DNA of 64,000 nucleotides from Planctomycetaceae bacterium (GTDB lineage: Bacteria > Planctomycetota > Planctomycetia > Planctomycetales > Planctomycetaceae). The stretch covers positions 62,001 through 126,000 of the forward strand of contig JAKFUG010000004.1 of the NCBI GenBank assembly GCA_021732785.1, read 5' to 3'. Below, piece after piece: positions 27,534-36,947 of this stretch. The stretch's first letter is position 1. Each line of letters starts with the position of its first letter. The notes beneath the pieces were generated by a model. It saw nothing but the letters and a program-made list of their open reading frames with translations, ran no database searches and was not told the DNA's origin. The translations under genes were made by a program, and so were the position numbers.

Positions 27534-27567
27534 CCTTCTCGATCACGTCGTCGTTCGGAGCATGAAC

Positions 27568-28116
27568 ATGGATCCGTTCCCGATCCGCCGGAGCTGGCTC
27601 TACCGCTTGACGATCCCGTGGCTCTGGCTGGCGGTCGCACTCGTTTCCTGGCGATACCCGGGTGATGAATACGGTTTGTTTGTCATCGCGAATGGACTCC
27701 CCGGAGCCTGGCTTTCCCTGTGGCTTCATTTTTCCGGGTCACCCGATGACATCTTCCCCACCGTACTCGCGGTGAGCGGTGGTTCGGTCTTCGTTGTCGC
27801 GTGGGTGATGGACCGACTGCGTGTGCCCTCTTGGCTGTTACTCACGCTCTGGCTAACCGGCGCGATCGTGTTGTTCAAGATGGCTTACGACCCGTTCGAG
27901 TCTCACGCCCGCGCCATGGCCAAGAATGGTTCATTAACCGCATACGTGTCCGCAGCGAGCAATCTCGGTCTGTTTCTCGCGTGCATCGGCGCGGTCATGC
28001 TCACCGGAGGCTATCGCATCGCGATTCGATCCCTCGCCGCACGTCCGCAAGTGAACCGGACACCGCTCACTTCAATTCAATCGGCACCGTCCCGTCGAGA
28101 TACCGCCAGTTCTTGA
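27568..28116 (+). CDS. Small multi-pass membrane protein
   Basis: 182 residues if started at ATG 27568, with GGAG at 7 bp; ATG 27562 is an alternative. Five hydrophobic segments: WLYRLTIPWLWLAVALV, YGLFVIANGLPGAWLSLWLHF, FPTVLAVSGGSVFVVAWVMD, SWLLLTLWLTGAIVLFKMAY and LGLFLACIGAVMLTGG. No known family was recognised. The last 16 codons overlap, tail to tail, the end of the large haem protein gene (28067). This is unusual but plausible for convergent genes. Confidence 0.65.
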   Translation: MDPFPIRRSWLYRLTIPWLWLAVALVSWRYPGDEYGLFVIANGLPGAWLSLWLHFSGSPDDIFPTVLAVSGGSVFVVAWVMDRLRVPSWLLLTLWLTGAIVLFKMAYDPFESHARAMAKNGSLTAYVSAASNLGLFLACIGAVMLTGGYRIAIRSLAARPQVNRTPLTSIQSAPSRRDTASS

Positions 28117-31030
28117 GGAACGAAACGAGGTCGGCCATCTGCTCGGGGGTGATGTTCTTTTCAAAGCCGACGGGCATGAGCGAGAGTCCCGTCGACCGCA
28201 GTTCTTCGATGTCGCTGCGCAGGATGGTTTCGTTCTTCCCTTCCGGTTGCCGCAGGGTGACCGACGACGAGTTCTCCGCCGCGAGTAGGCCCGTCAACGT
28301 TTTTCCTTCCGACGTGGTGACGGTGTAGGCGAACGAGTTGTTGTCGACAGCCCGGTTGGGATCGAGAATCGACAACAGCAGCACCGCCGGGGTTTTGTTG
28401 TACGTGTCGCTGATATCCGGGCCGACGTTGACGCCGATATTGTCCACGCGGTGACAGGTGACGCATTGTTTCTCGAAGACGGCCCGCCCACGCAACGGGT
28501 CGGCTTTCAGTGCAAGGCCCGGTTCATACTGCTTGATGACCGCCGCCCGGTCTGCGGAAGCGCTCGCGAACAACGCCGCCGCCCGCTGTTTGATCTCCGG
28601 CGTGCGATGATTCACCAGCCGCGCTTGCCGTGTGGGATCGAGTTCGCCCGGTTTGATGGTGCCCGATTCCAGGGCAGCCAGCAGTGCCGATATGCGGGCG
28701 TTGCTGGAAAGGAACGTATCGAGCATCGCCCGGCGGATCGCGGGTGCCGAGCGCGGAAATCGTTCAATCAATGTCGGGGCAAAGTCGGCTTGATCGAAGA
28801 CCGCGAGCGTATCCAGCGCGGCAATCGCCATGGTCGCGTCACTCTCGAACGCCGGTTTCAGCAAAGCGGGGACGGCGGTTTCAGCGGCGCTGTAGCGCAG
28901 CGTTTGAATCGCCGACAATCGTGCTTCCGGAGAGGCCTTTGCGTCGGTCGCCACCATGACCGCGGCCACCATCCACGACTTGAGGAGATGATCGCATTCG
29001 GAATCGGTCGCCGATGCGGTGACATCGACTTGACCACGACCGCGTGATTTACCGAACCCGCGCCCGCGCAAATACGCCCATTGCAACTCCTGCGCGGTCG
29101 GGACCGCGGTACGGTCGGCCGGTATCGCGGCAAGCAGGCGCGGACTCATACAATCCGCCGACTCGGCGGTTGCGGCGGCCAGTTCTTCGATGAAGTTCAA
29201 CAGTCCCGATGCAACTGGTTTGTTGGACTTCAATCGCGGGTCGTCCAGCACACTCAGTAACAAGGCGGGATCGTTATCAATCCGAGCGGCCAAGACCAGT
29301 GCCGTTCGCGTCCACGGATCAAGATCACTCTTTTTTGCAATCTGCTGCAACCAAGGCAGGGCATTGTCCTTTGGCAAACGCAAAGAAGTGAGCGCAATCT
29401 GCAATTCTTCCCGTGTCGTTGCCGCTGGAATGTGGGCCGCGACTTGCTGTCGCAGCGCGATCCCGTACGACGTGTTCATCCACTGTTCCGCTAAGCGGCA
29501 AGCGACCTCGCGCACGTCTGGAGAGCTGTCTGCGAGTGCCTTCAAGACGATCTCTGGCGTCAATTTTTGCCATGCTCCCAAGACCGACAGCGCCTCGACG
29601 CGCGACATCGGTGTCGGCCCGACTGCGGTCACGTTCGTCAACGCCTGCACCAGCGCTTCATCCGGCTTCTCAATCAATGCCCGCCGCGCGACTTCGCGCT
29701 GCCACACATTGGGATGCCCCAACTGCGCCACAAGGTCCGTCTTCTCCAGCTCTCGTCTCTGGACTCTCGGCTCTCGACTTTTCACGCGGTAAATGCGGCC
29801 CTGATCATCACCCCAGCGAACGTCGGAACGGCTCTTGAGTTCCGCGGGCATCCAATCCGGGTGTTCGATGACCGCGCGGTACATATCGACGACGTACAAC
29901 GCCCCGTCTGGTCCATGCGCCAGGTTGACCGGGCGGAACCAGGTGTCGGTGGACGCGAGAAACTCTTTGCCGACTTCACGCACCTTCCCGGCGAACGTGG
30001 GGCCGTCGGGAACGAGAAATTCATGATGCACGAGGTTGCCGGTCGGGTCGCAGGTGAACGCACTGTTGTAATACTCCGATGGCAAGCCGTCGCCGCGGGA
30101 AATCATCACGCCACACGCGGCGGTGAACTGGTTGGCGTGCGAGGTCGACGTCGTCCATGTCTGGCTGAGGGGATACAGCCGCGATTTTTCGCCCGCCGCA
30201 CAGACATCGTGCATCACCGCCTTCGCACCAAACTTCGGATTCAGTTTGAGGTACGCATCTTCGAGAACCACATGCTGGCACGGATTGCGGTTACTGCACA
30301 CGAACCGGCGGCCGAAGTCGTCGAACGTCAGCCCGAACTGCCCATGTCCGGTGATGGTGCCGAATTCGCCGGTTTCGGGATGAAAGCGGAAGTCGAACCC
30401 GTTGATCACCAGCGGTTCGTCGGACTTCTTCCACTCGGGTCGCTCCGCCACGATTTTGCCGCCGCGGAGACCATTGGCCACGTAGATGAAACCATCGGGG
30501 CCGTAGGTCGGATGGTTCGCCCGGAGTTGCGAGTTTTCCTGCGCGAATCCGCTGAACCACGGTTGCTGGAACTCCGCGCGGCCGTCACCGTTGCGGTCGG
30601 CCAAGAAGGCAATCTTCCCGGCCATCGTGACGATGATGCCATCGCGATACGGCAGCAGCCCCGTTACAAAGAGGAGTTGCTCGGCGAAGACTGTCGCGGT
30701 TTCAAACCGGCCATCGCCGTCTTTGTCGTACAGCCGTTTGATCAGCGACAACGGCGGCTCGCCCGGTTTCGGGCCGAAGGGGTAATCGCGCATCTCGACG
30801 ACCCACAACGAACCATCCGCGGCGAAAGAGATGGCGATCGGATCGACAACTTCGGGTTCGGCGGCGACGAGTTCAATTTTGATGTCGTCGGGCGTGACGA
30901 ACTTTGCTAGCGCTTCCGCGGGCGAAAGGGGCCCGGCGGGTTTTCCCGTGGCGGGGGTATCCGCAGCGAGACCGGTCGCCGACCATCCGACCAACACACC
31001 CGCGCACCACGTTTTCCACGACGACGTCAT
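28067..31030 (-). CDS. PVC-type membrane-bound dehydrogenase/haem-binding protein
   Basis: 987 residues with a signal peptide (cleavage near AAD at about 24). Order: an N-terminal beta-propeller of the planctomycete membrane-bound dehydrogenase type (residues about 45-430, with repeats such as SFAADGSLWVVEMRDYPFG and FVTGLLPYRDG); a helical HEAT-like region at about 450-800; and a C-terminal cytochrome c domain with one haem motif CVTCH (about 856-860) in a CxxCH context. Known: this architecture is common in planctomycetes and linked to periplasmic oxidation of unknown substrates. It stands alone here; the neighbouring genes are small and divergent. Confidence 0.9.
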   Translation of the reverse strand: MTSSWKTWCAGVLVGWSATGLAADTPATGKPAGPLSPAEALAKFVTPDDIKIELVAAEPEVVDPIAISFAADGSLWVVEMRDYPFGPKPGEPPLSLIKRLYDKDGDGRFETATVFAEQLLFVTGLLPYRDGIIVTMAGKIAFLADRNGDGRAEFQQPWFSGFAQENSQLRANHPTYGPDGFIYVANGLRGGKIVAERPEWKKSDEPLVINGFDFRFHPETGEFGTITGHGQFGLTFDDFGRRFVCSNRNPCQHVVLEDAYLKLNPKFGAKAVMHDVCAAGEKSRLYPLSQTWTTSTSHANQFTAACGVMISRGDGLPSEYYNSAFTCDPTGNLVHHEFLVPDGPTFAGKVREVGKEFLASTDTWFRPVNLAHGPDGALYVVDMYRAVIEHPDWMPAELKSRSDVRWGDDQGRIYRVKSREPRVQRRELEKTDLVAQLGHPNVWQREVARRALIEKPDEALVQALTNVTAVGPTPMSRVEALSVLGAWQKLTPEIVLKALADSSPDVREVACRLAEQWMNTSYGIALRQQVAAHIPAATTREELQIALTSLRLPKDNALPWLQQIAKKSDLDPWTRTALVLAARIDNDPALLLSVLDDPRLKSNKPVASGLLNFIEELAAATAESADCMSPRLLAAIPADRTAVPTAQELQWAYLRGRGFGKSRGRGQVDVTASATDSECDHLLKSWMVAAVMVATDAKASPEARLSAIQTLRYSAAETAVPALLKPAFESDATMAIAALDTLAVFDQADFAPTLIERFPRSAPAIRRAMLDTFLSSNARISALLAALESGTIKPGELDPTRQARLVNHRTPEIKQRAAALFASASADRAAVIKQYEPGLALKADPLRGRAVFEKQCVTCHRVDNIGVNVGPDISDTYNKTPAVLLLSILDPNRAVDNNSFAYTVTTSEGKTLTGLLAAENSSSVTLRQPEGKNETILRSDIEELRSTGLSLMPVGFEKNITPEQMADLVSFLKNWRYLDGTVPIELK

Positions 31031-31153
31031 AGACGATCACCTTTATCGAATTCGGCGTACACAAACCGGCGCAGTCGATGCGGCACATCACCCGCGTGGA
31101 GTATATCGCCTCCGGCTTCCGCCGTCATTTTGGTGATGGGCCAAGTCACAGGC

Positions 31154-31224
31154 GTCGGAGCAGGGGCCCCGACCTATGATTAGCGATGAAACGCTCATCC
31201 AAAGGTCGGGGCCCCTGCCCCGAC
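31154..31224. repeat. Family B palindromic element, copy 3 (reverse orientation)
   Basis: Arms GTCGGAGCAGGGGCCCCGAC and GGTCGGGGCCCCTGCCCCGAC; the GTTTGAAGA flank is on the right, so this copy is inverted relative to the other two. It lies between divergent genes. Confidence 0.85.
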
Positions 31225-31322
31225 TCTTCAAACCGACCTGTGCCTCTAATTTTCGAGATGGCAACGAACACGGGAGTGCTGCTCTGGGTTAATGGGTATC
31301 CCCTTACTGCAGGAGCACCCGC

Positions 31323-31841
31323 ATGGCTGCCGAGTTGATGTCTTCGTCCGAACTGGAACGCCGGTTGGTGCGCTTGGAGATTCGCGAGCGCCGCTGGCGG
31401 ATGGCGACCGGGGTGCTGGTGGCGGTCATCGGCGTGACCGTGCTGTCGGGGTCGGTCTGGAAAGAGAATCGCCGGTTGGATCTTCGCGAGCTGCGGCTGG
31501 TCGACGACAACGGGCACCCGCGGATGTTGCTGACGCTCACCGAACTGGGGCACCCGAAAATCCTGATGGTCGATTCCGACGGACATGTTCGGGCCCAGTA
31601 CACTTCGGAAGCACTGGCGTTTGAAGACCGGGGGACACCACTCGTCAGGCTGGGGGTTGAACGTCGCCTGCAGTTTTTTGACGATCTCGGTAAACGTCGC
31701 GCCGAACTCTTCGCGGATGACAGTGGTTCGTTTGTGATGTTACGGCCGGAGTCGGGCAATGCGTTCGCGCGGATCGGTGTCTCGAACACCGGTGAAAAGT
31801 TCGTTACGCAGTCCACGTCCGCGACGGCGGCCGAGCGTTGA
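31323..31841 (+). CDS. Membrane-anchored beta-repeat protein
   Basis: 172 residues. A charged cytoplasmic start, one transmembrane helix at about 30-45 (MATGVLVAVIGVTVLSGSVW), then a soluble region with short beta-type repeats: LRLVDDNGHPRMLLTLTELGHPKILMVD, GTPLVRLGVERRLQFFDD and FVMLRPESGNAFARIGVS. I recall such repeats from planctomycete membrane proteins, but no named domain was recognised. The start is the only ATG with room for the helix. It is divergent from the PVC haem protein (293 bp between starts, containing a family B element). Function unknown. Confidence 0.72.
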   Translation: MAAELMSSSELERRLVRLEIRERRWRMATGVLVAVIGVTVLSGSVWKENRRLDLRELRLVDDNGHPRMLLTLTELGHPKILMVDSDGHVRAQYTSEALAFEDRGTPLVRLGVERRLQFFDDLGKRRAELFADDSGSFVMLRPESGNAFARIGVSNTGEKFVTQSTSATAAER

Positions 31842-32432
31842 TCGTCCCCCGTGACGCCGAAAATCCCGTCGCAACGGTTGTCGATCTGTTCAGCGAACGA
31901 ATCCATCCTGTTTCATCGAGTGAACGCGGACCAACGTTATTGGTCGTCACTTTCACGTCCGTTTGTGCGGATTGTGACGACCCGAGGGATCGTGCGCAGC
32001 AGGCGCGCATCCCCGTAACGGGAATTTCGACACGCACGATTACTGCGTGAAACAGGACATTCGGAGCAATCCGAAGGATCGCCGGTCCGATGACATCGAC
32101 CGCGCCGATTGCACCTGTCGTAGTGTGGCGTTTACTTTGCGAAACCACTCCGACGTCGTCCGTCGCGTGAGAAAGATTGAACAGGGTTGTCAATCGCCAC
32201 TGGCCTTCGCCGACGGAGCGGAATTCGTGGCACTGCGATTGCAGAAGCTGTGATCGCACATGCAAGTGCGGGCCCCGTCAGATCGATGAATGAATGCGGT
32301 TTCGTCCACGAATCCCTTCGTGAGCCGAAGCTGTCGACAGCGACCTGCGGGCCATCGAAATCCCCCCCGATCGCCATGGATGAATCGTGGCGATCGACGC
32401 GAATGCTGCCAGTGCCGGAAGGGCCCACCCCG
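31842..32432. other. Region without a convincing gene (591 bp)
   Basis: Three or more open frames overlap here on both strands, none with a clear ribosome-binding site or recognised motif. A minus-strand frame at 32132-32440 (GPSGTGSIRVDRHDSSM) and another at 31804-32265 have protein-like text that might be decayed coding sequence. No RNA gene was recognised. Confidence 0.4.
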
Positions 32433-32849
32433 ATGACCAACCCGCCAACGTGGCTCGCGGAATTCGCGGACCAGGTGACATTACTTCTCCTACCCGTCGA
32501 CAGGCTTGCTCCGCTGGGCTGCCACTACTTTCAATACGGCGATGTCTGGGAAGTAACCCTGTTCGCCGCGAAGACGGAAGTCATCGGCGGACCGCGCGAT
32601 GGCGAACGGCGGCCATCCCGGTTTCATCTCGATCTGAGTGGACTCACACGCCTGTTCTCGTCCGTGACATCCTTCCACTGGCAAGCCCATTCGCTGGGCA
32701 AGAACGATGATCTCGGTGCTCATGTGGCGATCGAAGGGATCGTGAACGGACAGCAGGTTTGGCTGCGGATTCCGTCACACGCCCCAGCGATGTTCGACGC
32801 CGGTCGAATCGCGCTCATGCACGATCGACGCTGGGAAGAAGCGTGGTAA
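32433..32849 (+). CDS. Hypothetical protein
   Basis: 138 residues from ATG 32433; the open frame starts further upstream but that part does not look protein-like. Mixed alpha/beta text: WLAEFADQVTLLLLPVDRLAPLGCHYFQ, GDVWEVTLFAAKTEVIGGP, then SVTSFHWQAHSLGKNDDLGAHVAIEGIVNGQQVWLRIPSHAP. Two cysteines do not form a pair, and there is no signal peptide. Codon use matches its neighbours. It is followed by a short AT-rich repeat tract. Function unknown. Confidence 0.6.
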   Translation: MTNPPTWLAEFADQVTLLLLPVDRLAPLGCHYFQYGDVWEVTLFAAKTEVIGGPRDGERRPSRFHLDLSGLTRLFSSVTSFHWQAHSLGKNDDLGAHVAIEGIVNGQQVWLRIPSHAPAMFDAGRIALMHDRRWEEAW

Positions 32850-32869
32850 GGCACCGCCTCAAAACAAGT

Positions 32870-33025
32870 TTCCCGATTTTCGTGATGAAAATCCGAAATC
32901 CAAAGAGCGAAATCCAAAAGAAATTCTAAGCACGAAGGGAAAAACGTCTTGGATTCACACTGTTTTCTCCTTTGGATTTGCTTCTTCTTTCGGATTTCGA
33001 CATTCGGATTTCGAATTTTTGATTG
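32870..33025. repeat. AT-rich imperfect inverted repeat
   Basis: AAATCCGAAATCCAAAGAGC and, about 60 bases on, TTTGGATTTGCTTC...TTCGGATTTCGACATTCGGA. It resembles the AT-rich insert in the family A copy at 19900. No gene. Confidence 0.55.
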
Positions 33026-33070
33026 AGAAAACTGCTCATGTTATTTTGACGCGAGCCCTAACCACGCGGT

Positions 33071-34024
33071 TTACCAGTCGCCCAGTTCGACGGTGACGCG
33101 CGCTTCCTCGCGGTCGCGCAACACGGTGAAGACGACCTTCTCGCCGGCGTCGGTCGACTTCAGGCAGTCGATCAGGTCCATGAAGGTTTCCACGGGTGTG
33201 TCGCCAAACTTGACGATGATGTCGTCCCGTTTGAGGCCCCCTTTTTCCGCCGGCGAACCCGGTTCGATCTTGCCGATCAAACACGCCGCGACGCCACCGA
33301 ACGGAGGGGCCGAATAACTCACGCCCAGGAAGGCCCCGCGGACTTCGACCCGCAAGTGGGGACAACGGTCGGTCAGAGCCTCGAGTGCGGCGTCGGAAAC
33401 CTGGGCGGTCTTTCCGCGATAAATCGCTCCGTTCTGAATGTTCGACAGCCGGGCGATGTATTTCAGATCGTCGTCGGTTCCCTTCCACGCGCGGCCGAGG
33501 GAAATGTGCTGAATCGCGGGCACCGCATTGAGGGGCGTGTCGGCATCGAGATCGAGACCGATGCCGCGGACTTCGTTCGGATCGACGAGTTTCACCTTGG
33601 CACCGAGGGCCTGCAAGCGTTCGACGGCCCGTTTCTCCCGCGGGACACGATGGATTTCCCACGTGTTGCGAGCCCGTTCACCGACGGCCCCCGCCACTTC
33701 CCGCAGCGATTCCATCGCGCTTTCCACGTTGTCGGTCTCGGCGGGCTTCAAATCGGGCCGGGAATACCACGCCGCGAGCACTTCATTGGCCCGCACCGCG
33801 GCTTCGGGGCGGCCGGTGCGAATCACGGCGAGAATTTCCGGAAGCATTTGCTGCGGATCGCCGGTCAGTAATTTCTCGGTGGCTCGTTGCCGTCGGGCAT
33901 AAGTGGGATCCGACAGTTCTGCCGCCAGCCGGGCTGCGCGTTCCACTACGGTCGGGTCGTTTCCCGAAGTGTCCGCCCCCAGGGCGGCTGCCAGACAGAC
34001 TCCCGCGATTGTCCAACCGAACAT
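33071..34024 (-). CDS. Secreted PDZ-domain protein
   Basis: 317 residues with a short signal peptide (cleavage near LGA at about 17). Residues 30-200 form a helical then leucine-rich-repeat-like region. The C-terminal PDZ domain spans about 225-315, with the carboxylate loop region (FLGVSYSAPPFGGVAACLIGKI) and GSPAEKGGLKRDDIIVKFGD. No protease triad is present, so it is not a DegP-type protease. PDZ domains bind protein C-termini; here it is probably an envelope binding or assembly factor. Partners are not evident. Confidence 0.8.
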   Translation of the reverse strand: MFGWTIAGVCLAAALGADTSGNDPTVVERAARLAAELSDPTYARRQRATEKLLTGDPQQMLPEILAVIRTGRPEAAVRANEVLAAWYSRPDLKPAETDNVESAMESLREVAGAVGERARNTWEIHRVPREKRAVERLQALGAKVKLVDPNEVRGIGLDLDADTPLNAVPAIQHISLGRAWKGTDDDLKYIARLSNIQNGAIYRGKTAQVSDAALEALTDRCPHLRVEVRGAFLGVSYSAPPFGGVAACLIGKIEPGSPAEKGGLKRDDIIVKFGDTPVETFMDLIDCLKSTDAGEKVVFTVLRDREEARVTVELGDW

Positions 34025-34266
34025 GGATGCTCCTTGCGCATCAACGAAATCGGATCTCGCCGCGCTGCATCAATTTTGGCAGATATTTGACCCGGCGGCT
34101 ATGCGGATTCAGCAAGACCCGCGAGAATTTGCCCGGAAGCCAGCGAATCAAAGCGACCGAACCGCAACCCGCGCGGGGTGATTCGGGTACAATTCGCACC
34201 GATTCCGACGTGTTATCCATTAGTACAATTCAGCGGAGCCCTCACCGCTGTCAACCGGAGTGCTTT

Positions 34267-34458
34267 ATGCGTGGCGTGGTCAGCATTGTCATCCTCGGGC
34301 TGTTCGGCTCGGGACTTTATTATCTCGCGCTCGCGACCAATGGTTCGACGCCGCAGACTGCCGCACTGAACGGCCTCATTGCCGGGCTGGTGAGCTGGGG
34401 CATCGGTGCCGTGCTGACGATTGTGGCGATGTTTGCGTTCCGCGAACGGCGTCCGTAA
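34267..34458 (+). CDS. Small two-helix membrane protein
   Basis: 63 residues, preceded by GGAG at 7 bp. Two hydrophobic helices: VVSIVILGLFGSGLYYLALA (about 4-23) and ALNGLIAGLVSWGIGAVLTIVAMFAF (about 33-58), with a basic C-terminal RERRP. No domain recognised. A family C palindrome begins 6 bp after the stop. The start is well supported by the ribosome-binding site; the rest of the open frame upstream is not used. Function unknown. Confidence 0.7.
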   Translation: MRGVVSIVILGLFGSGLYYLALATNGSTPQTAALNGLIAGLVSWGIGAVLTIVAMFAFRERRP

Positions 34459-34463
34459 TTGCT

Positions 34464-34554
34464 TCATGGTGTGCCACTGGCTCTGCCAGTGTCTTTGCCT
34501 TTGATCAGCACCATTTGAAACTTCGCACTGGCAGAGCCAGTGGCACACCATGAA
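34464..34554. repeat. Family C palindromic element, copy 3
   Basis: TTCATGGTGTGCCACTGGCT...GCCAGTGTC pairs with GCACTGGCAGAGCCAGTGGC...CCATGAA. It is the longest copy, lying between the small membrane gene and the 3' end of the prolyl oligopeptidase gene. Confidence 0.9.
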
Positions 34555-34588
34555 GTCTGGGGATTCGGCAAACCGCAAGCGGGGAATG

Positions 34589-36727
34589 TTATTTCATCCC
34601 CAGCACCTGCATCAGAAACGCGTACTGATCGGCGACTTCTTCGATGATCTTCGCGGTCGGTTTGCCGGCTCCGTGACCGGCGCGCGTTTCGATGCGGATG
34701 AGTGTCGGTGCCGATCCCGCCTGGCACGCCTGTAACCGCGCGGCGAACTTGAAACTGTGACCGGGAACCACACGGTCGTCGGTGTCCGCGGTGGTCACCA
34801 TTGTCGCGGGGTATTTCGTTCCCGGCTTCAGCACGTGATACGGCGAGTACTTGATGAGCGCCGCGAACTGCTCGGCATTGTCAGCCGAACCATAATCATC
34901 CACCCAGAACCGCCCCGCGGTGAACTTATGGAACCGCAGCATGTCCATCACTCCGACGGCGGGGAGCGCCGCACCGAAGAGTTCCGGGCGTTGTGTCATG
35001 CACGCCCCGACGAGCAAGCCGCCGTTGCTGCCCCCTTGAATCGCGAGCTTTTCCGGCTTCGTGTACTTGTTGGCGATCAACCATTCCGCGGCACCGATGA
35101 AGTCATCGAAGACATTCTGCTTGTTGAGTTTCGTCCCCCCCTGATGCCACGCTTCGCCGTATTCCCCGCCCCCGCGCAGGTTGGGCATCGCGAAGACGCC
35201 GCCGAGTTCCATCCACAACAACCGCGAGACGCTGAACGTGGGGGTGAGCGAAATGTTGAAGCCGCCGTAACCGTAGAGCAATGTCGGCAGCGCTCCGTTC
35301 TTTTCGAGCCCTTTTTTGTAGCAGAGGAACATCGGAACCTTGGTGCCGTCTTTGCTCGTGTAGAAGACCTGCTCAACGGTGTAATCATCCGGCTTCACGT
35401 CAATCGCCGGAACGCGCAACAGGAAGCTGATCCCGGTGGTGGGATCGTATCGGTAAATGCTCGGCGGCGTGGCGAAGCTTTGATACGAATAAAACGTCTC
35501 GTTGTCGGTCCGTTTGCCGCCGAAGCCGCTGGCCGTGCCGATGCCATTACCATCAAACCCGACATCGCGTTCAAATTGTCCGCTCGTCGAGTAGACCTTC
35601 ACCGCGGTCCTCGCATCGCGCAGATACGTGGCAAACACGCGGTTGCCGAGCAGATTCACGCCGGTGAGTACATGCGGTTGTTCGGGGATGACTTCCCGCC
35701 ACGCATCCGGTTGCGAGGGAAACAGATCGATCGCCACCACCCGGCGTTTCGGAGCGCTGTGATCGGTGCGAAAATAGAACGTCGTCCCGTCGTTGCCGAG
35801 GAACGAATATTCGTGATCGAAGTTACCAACGAGGTGCGTGGCCTCGGCGTCAAGGTTGGCGACCGGCTTGTAATAGACGCGGTACTTGTCGTCGGTTCCC
35901 TTCCATGCGGTGATGACGAGGTACTTGCCGTCGTCGCTGATATCGGCCTGAAAGCCCCACGTCGGTTCGTCCGGGTTCGCAAAGACTTGTTTGTCATCGG
36001 CCTGTTTGGTGCCGAGCTTGTGGAAGAACACCTTCTGGTTGAGATTCAGCTTCTGAAACGCGGCCCCCGGTTCGGGTTCGGGATAACGGGCATAGAAAAA
36101 CCCGCTGCCGTCTTTGAGCCATGTTGCGCTGGTGAACTTCAACCACTTGAGTTCATCGTCGAGCACGGCCTTCGTTTCGACGTTCATCACCTTCCAGGTG
36201 TTCCAGTCGGACCCGGCGTCCTGCACACCGTACGCCAGGAATTTTCCATCTTCACTGAATGATGTCCCCGACAGCGCGACGGTGCCGTCTTTCGACCACG
36301 AGTTCGGATCGAGCAGCACATCGGAAGGGCCATCGAGCCGGCGTTGCACATAGAGCACCGCTTGATTCTGCAGGCCATCGTTCTTCGAGAAAACGTACCG
36401 CGATCCCTGCTTCGATGGGCTGCTGAACCGTTCATAGTTCCATAGTTTCGTCAACCGGTCTTTGAGCATCGTCCGCTGCGGGAGCTTTTCGAGATACCCG
36501 AACGTGACGGCGTTCTCGGCTTCCACCCACGCTTTGACGTCGGGGTTTACGCGGACGTCGTCTTCCAGCCACCGATACGGATCGGCGACTTTCGTGCCGT
36601 GATGATCGTCGACCTGATCGACGGTTTTGGTCGGCGGATATTTCCACTCAGCAGCCACGGCGGTTCCTCTTCCTGAAAACCCGGCACTCATCATTCCGAC
36701 AACCACTAACGCTGGGGCCCATCGCAT
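34589..36727 (-). CDS. Secreted prolyl oligopeptidase (family S9A)
   Basis: 712 residues from ATG 36727, chosen because it begins a signal peptide (MRWAPALVVVGMMSAGFS, cleavage near VAA); a longer open frame upstream lacks this. Family S9A cuts after proline in short peptides. The N-terminal YPPTKTVDQVDDHHGTKVADPYRWLEDD and the seven-bladed propeller region precede the alpha/beta-hydrolase domain. That domain has the nucleophile GGSNGG with S567, the acid in TADTDDRVVPGHSFK and histidine in ETRAGHGAGK. Length matches the family. Its signal peptide implies periplasmic peptide degradation. It is divergent from an alpha/beta hydrolase gene across a family F hairpin. Confidence 0.93.
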   Translation of the reverse strand: MRWAPALVVVGMMSAGFSGRGTAVAAEWKYPPTKTVDQVDDHHGTKVADPYRWLEDDVRVNPDVKAWVEAENAVTFGYLEKLPQRTMLKDRLTKLWNYERFSSPSKQGSRYVFSKNDGLQNQAVLYVQRRLDGPSDVLLDPNSWSKDGTVALSGTSFSEDGKFLAYGVQDAGSDWNTWKVMNVETKAVLDDELKWLKFTSATWLKDGSGFFYARYPEPEPGAAFQKLNLNQKVFFHKLGTKQADDKQVFANPDEPTWGFQADISDDGKYLVITAWKGTDDKYRVYYKPVANLDAEATHLVGNFDHEYSFLGNDGTTFYFRTDHSAPKRRVVAIDLFPSQPDAWREVIPEQPHVLTGVNLLGNRVFATYLRDARTAVKVYSTSGQFERDVGFDGNGIGTASGFGGKRTDNETFYSYQSFATPPSIYRYDPTTGISFLLRVPAIDVKPDDYTVEQVFYTSKDGTKVPMFLCYKKGLEKNGALPTLLYGYGGFNISLTPTFSVSRLLWMELGGVFAMPNLRGGGEYGEAWHQGGTKLNKQNVFDDFIGAAEWLIANKYTKPEKLAIQGGSNGGLLVGACMTQRPELFGAALPAVGVMDMLRFHKFTAGRFWVDDYGSADNAEQFAALIKYSPYHVLKPGTKYPATMVTTADTDDRVVPGHSFKFAARLQACQAGSAPTLIRIETRAGHGAGKPTAKIIEEVADQYAFLMQVLGMK

Positions 36728-36860
36728 CCGCACGCTCCCGCTGTCTGTTCGATGTCGTTCACCATTCCGCCGAATCATACCGGCACCGCGCGCGAAACGG
36801 GATCGCGGACCGCTCATTCGATGTCTTCCGCCGGAATTGTTACGCTGGCAATCACCTATC

Positions 36861-36926
36861 AGCGGCTCGGCGCTCGCCGCCGGTTCTTCAATTCGTGGAC
36901 CCACCGGCGGCTAGCGCCGAGCCGCT
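36861..36926. repeat. Family F hairpin, copy 2
   Basis: AGCGGCTCGGCGCTCGCCGC... pairs with ACCGGCGGCTAGCGCCGAGC... across 18 bases. Unlike copy 1 (17110) it lies between two divergent starts (36727 and 36948), where it should not be a terminator. Confidence 0.75.
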
Positions 36927-36947
36927 CAGCACACGTGAGGACGCTCC

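Noticed and set aside
29567-30910. Long plus-strand open frame (447 codons) opposite the PVC haem protein gene
   Set aside because: Antisense to a well-supported gene, no recognised motif or start signal.
32132-32440. Minus-strand open frame as a gene
   Set aside because: No ribosome-binding site, no recognised domain and overlap with the start of the gene at 32433; kept only as an ambiguous finding.
36728-36904. Longer prolyl oligopeptidase start
   Set aside because: The extra residues are not hydrophobic or family-like; ATG 36727 starts a clear signal peptide and gives the family length.
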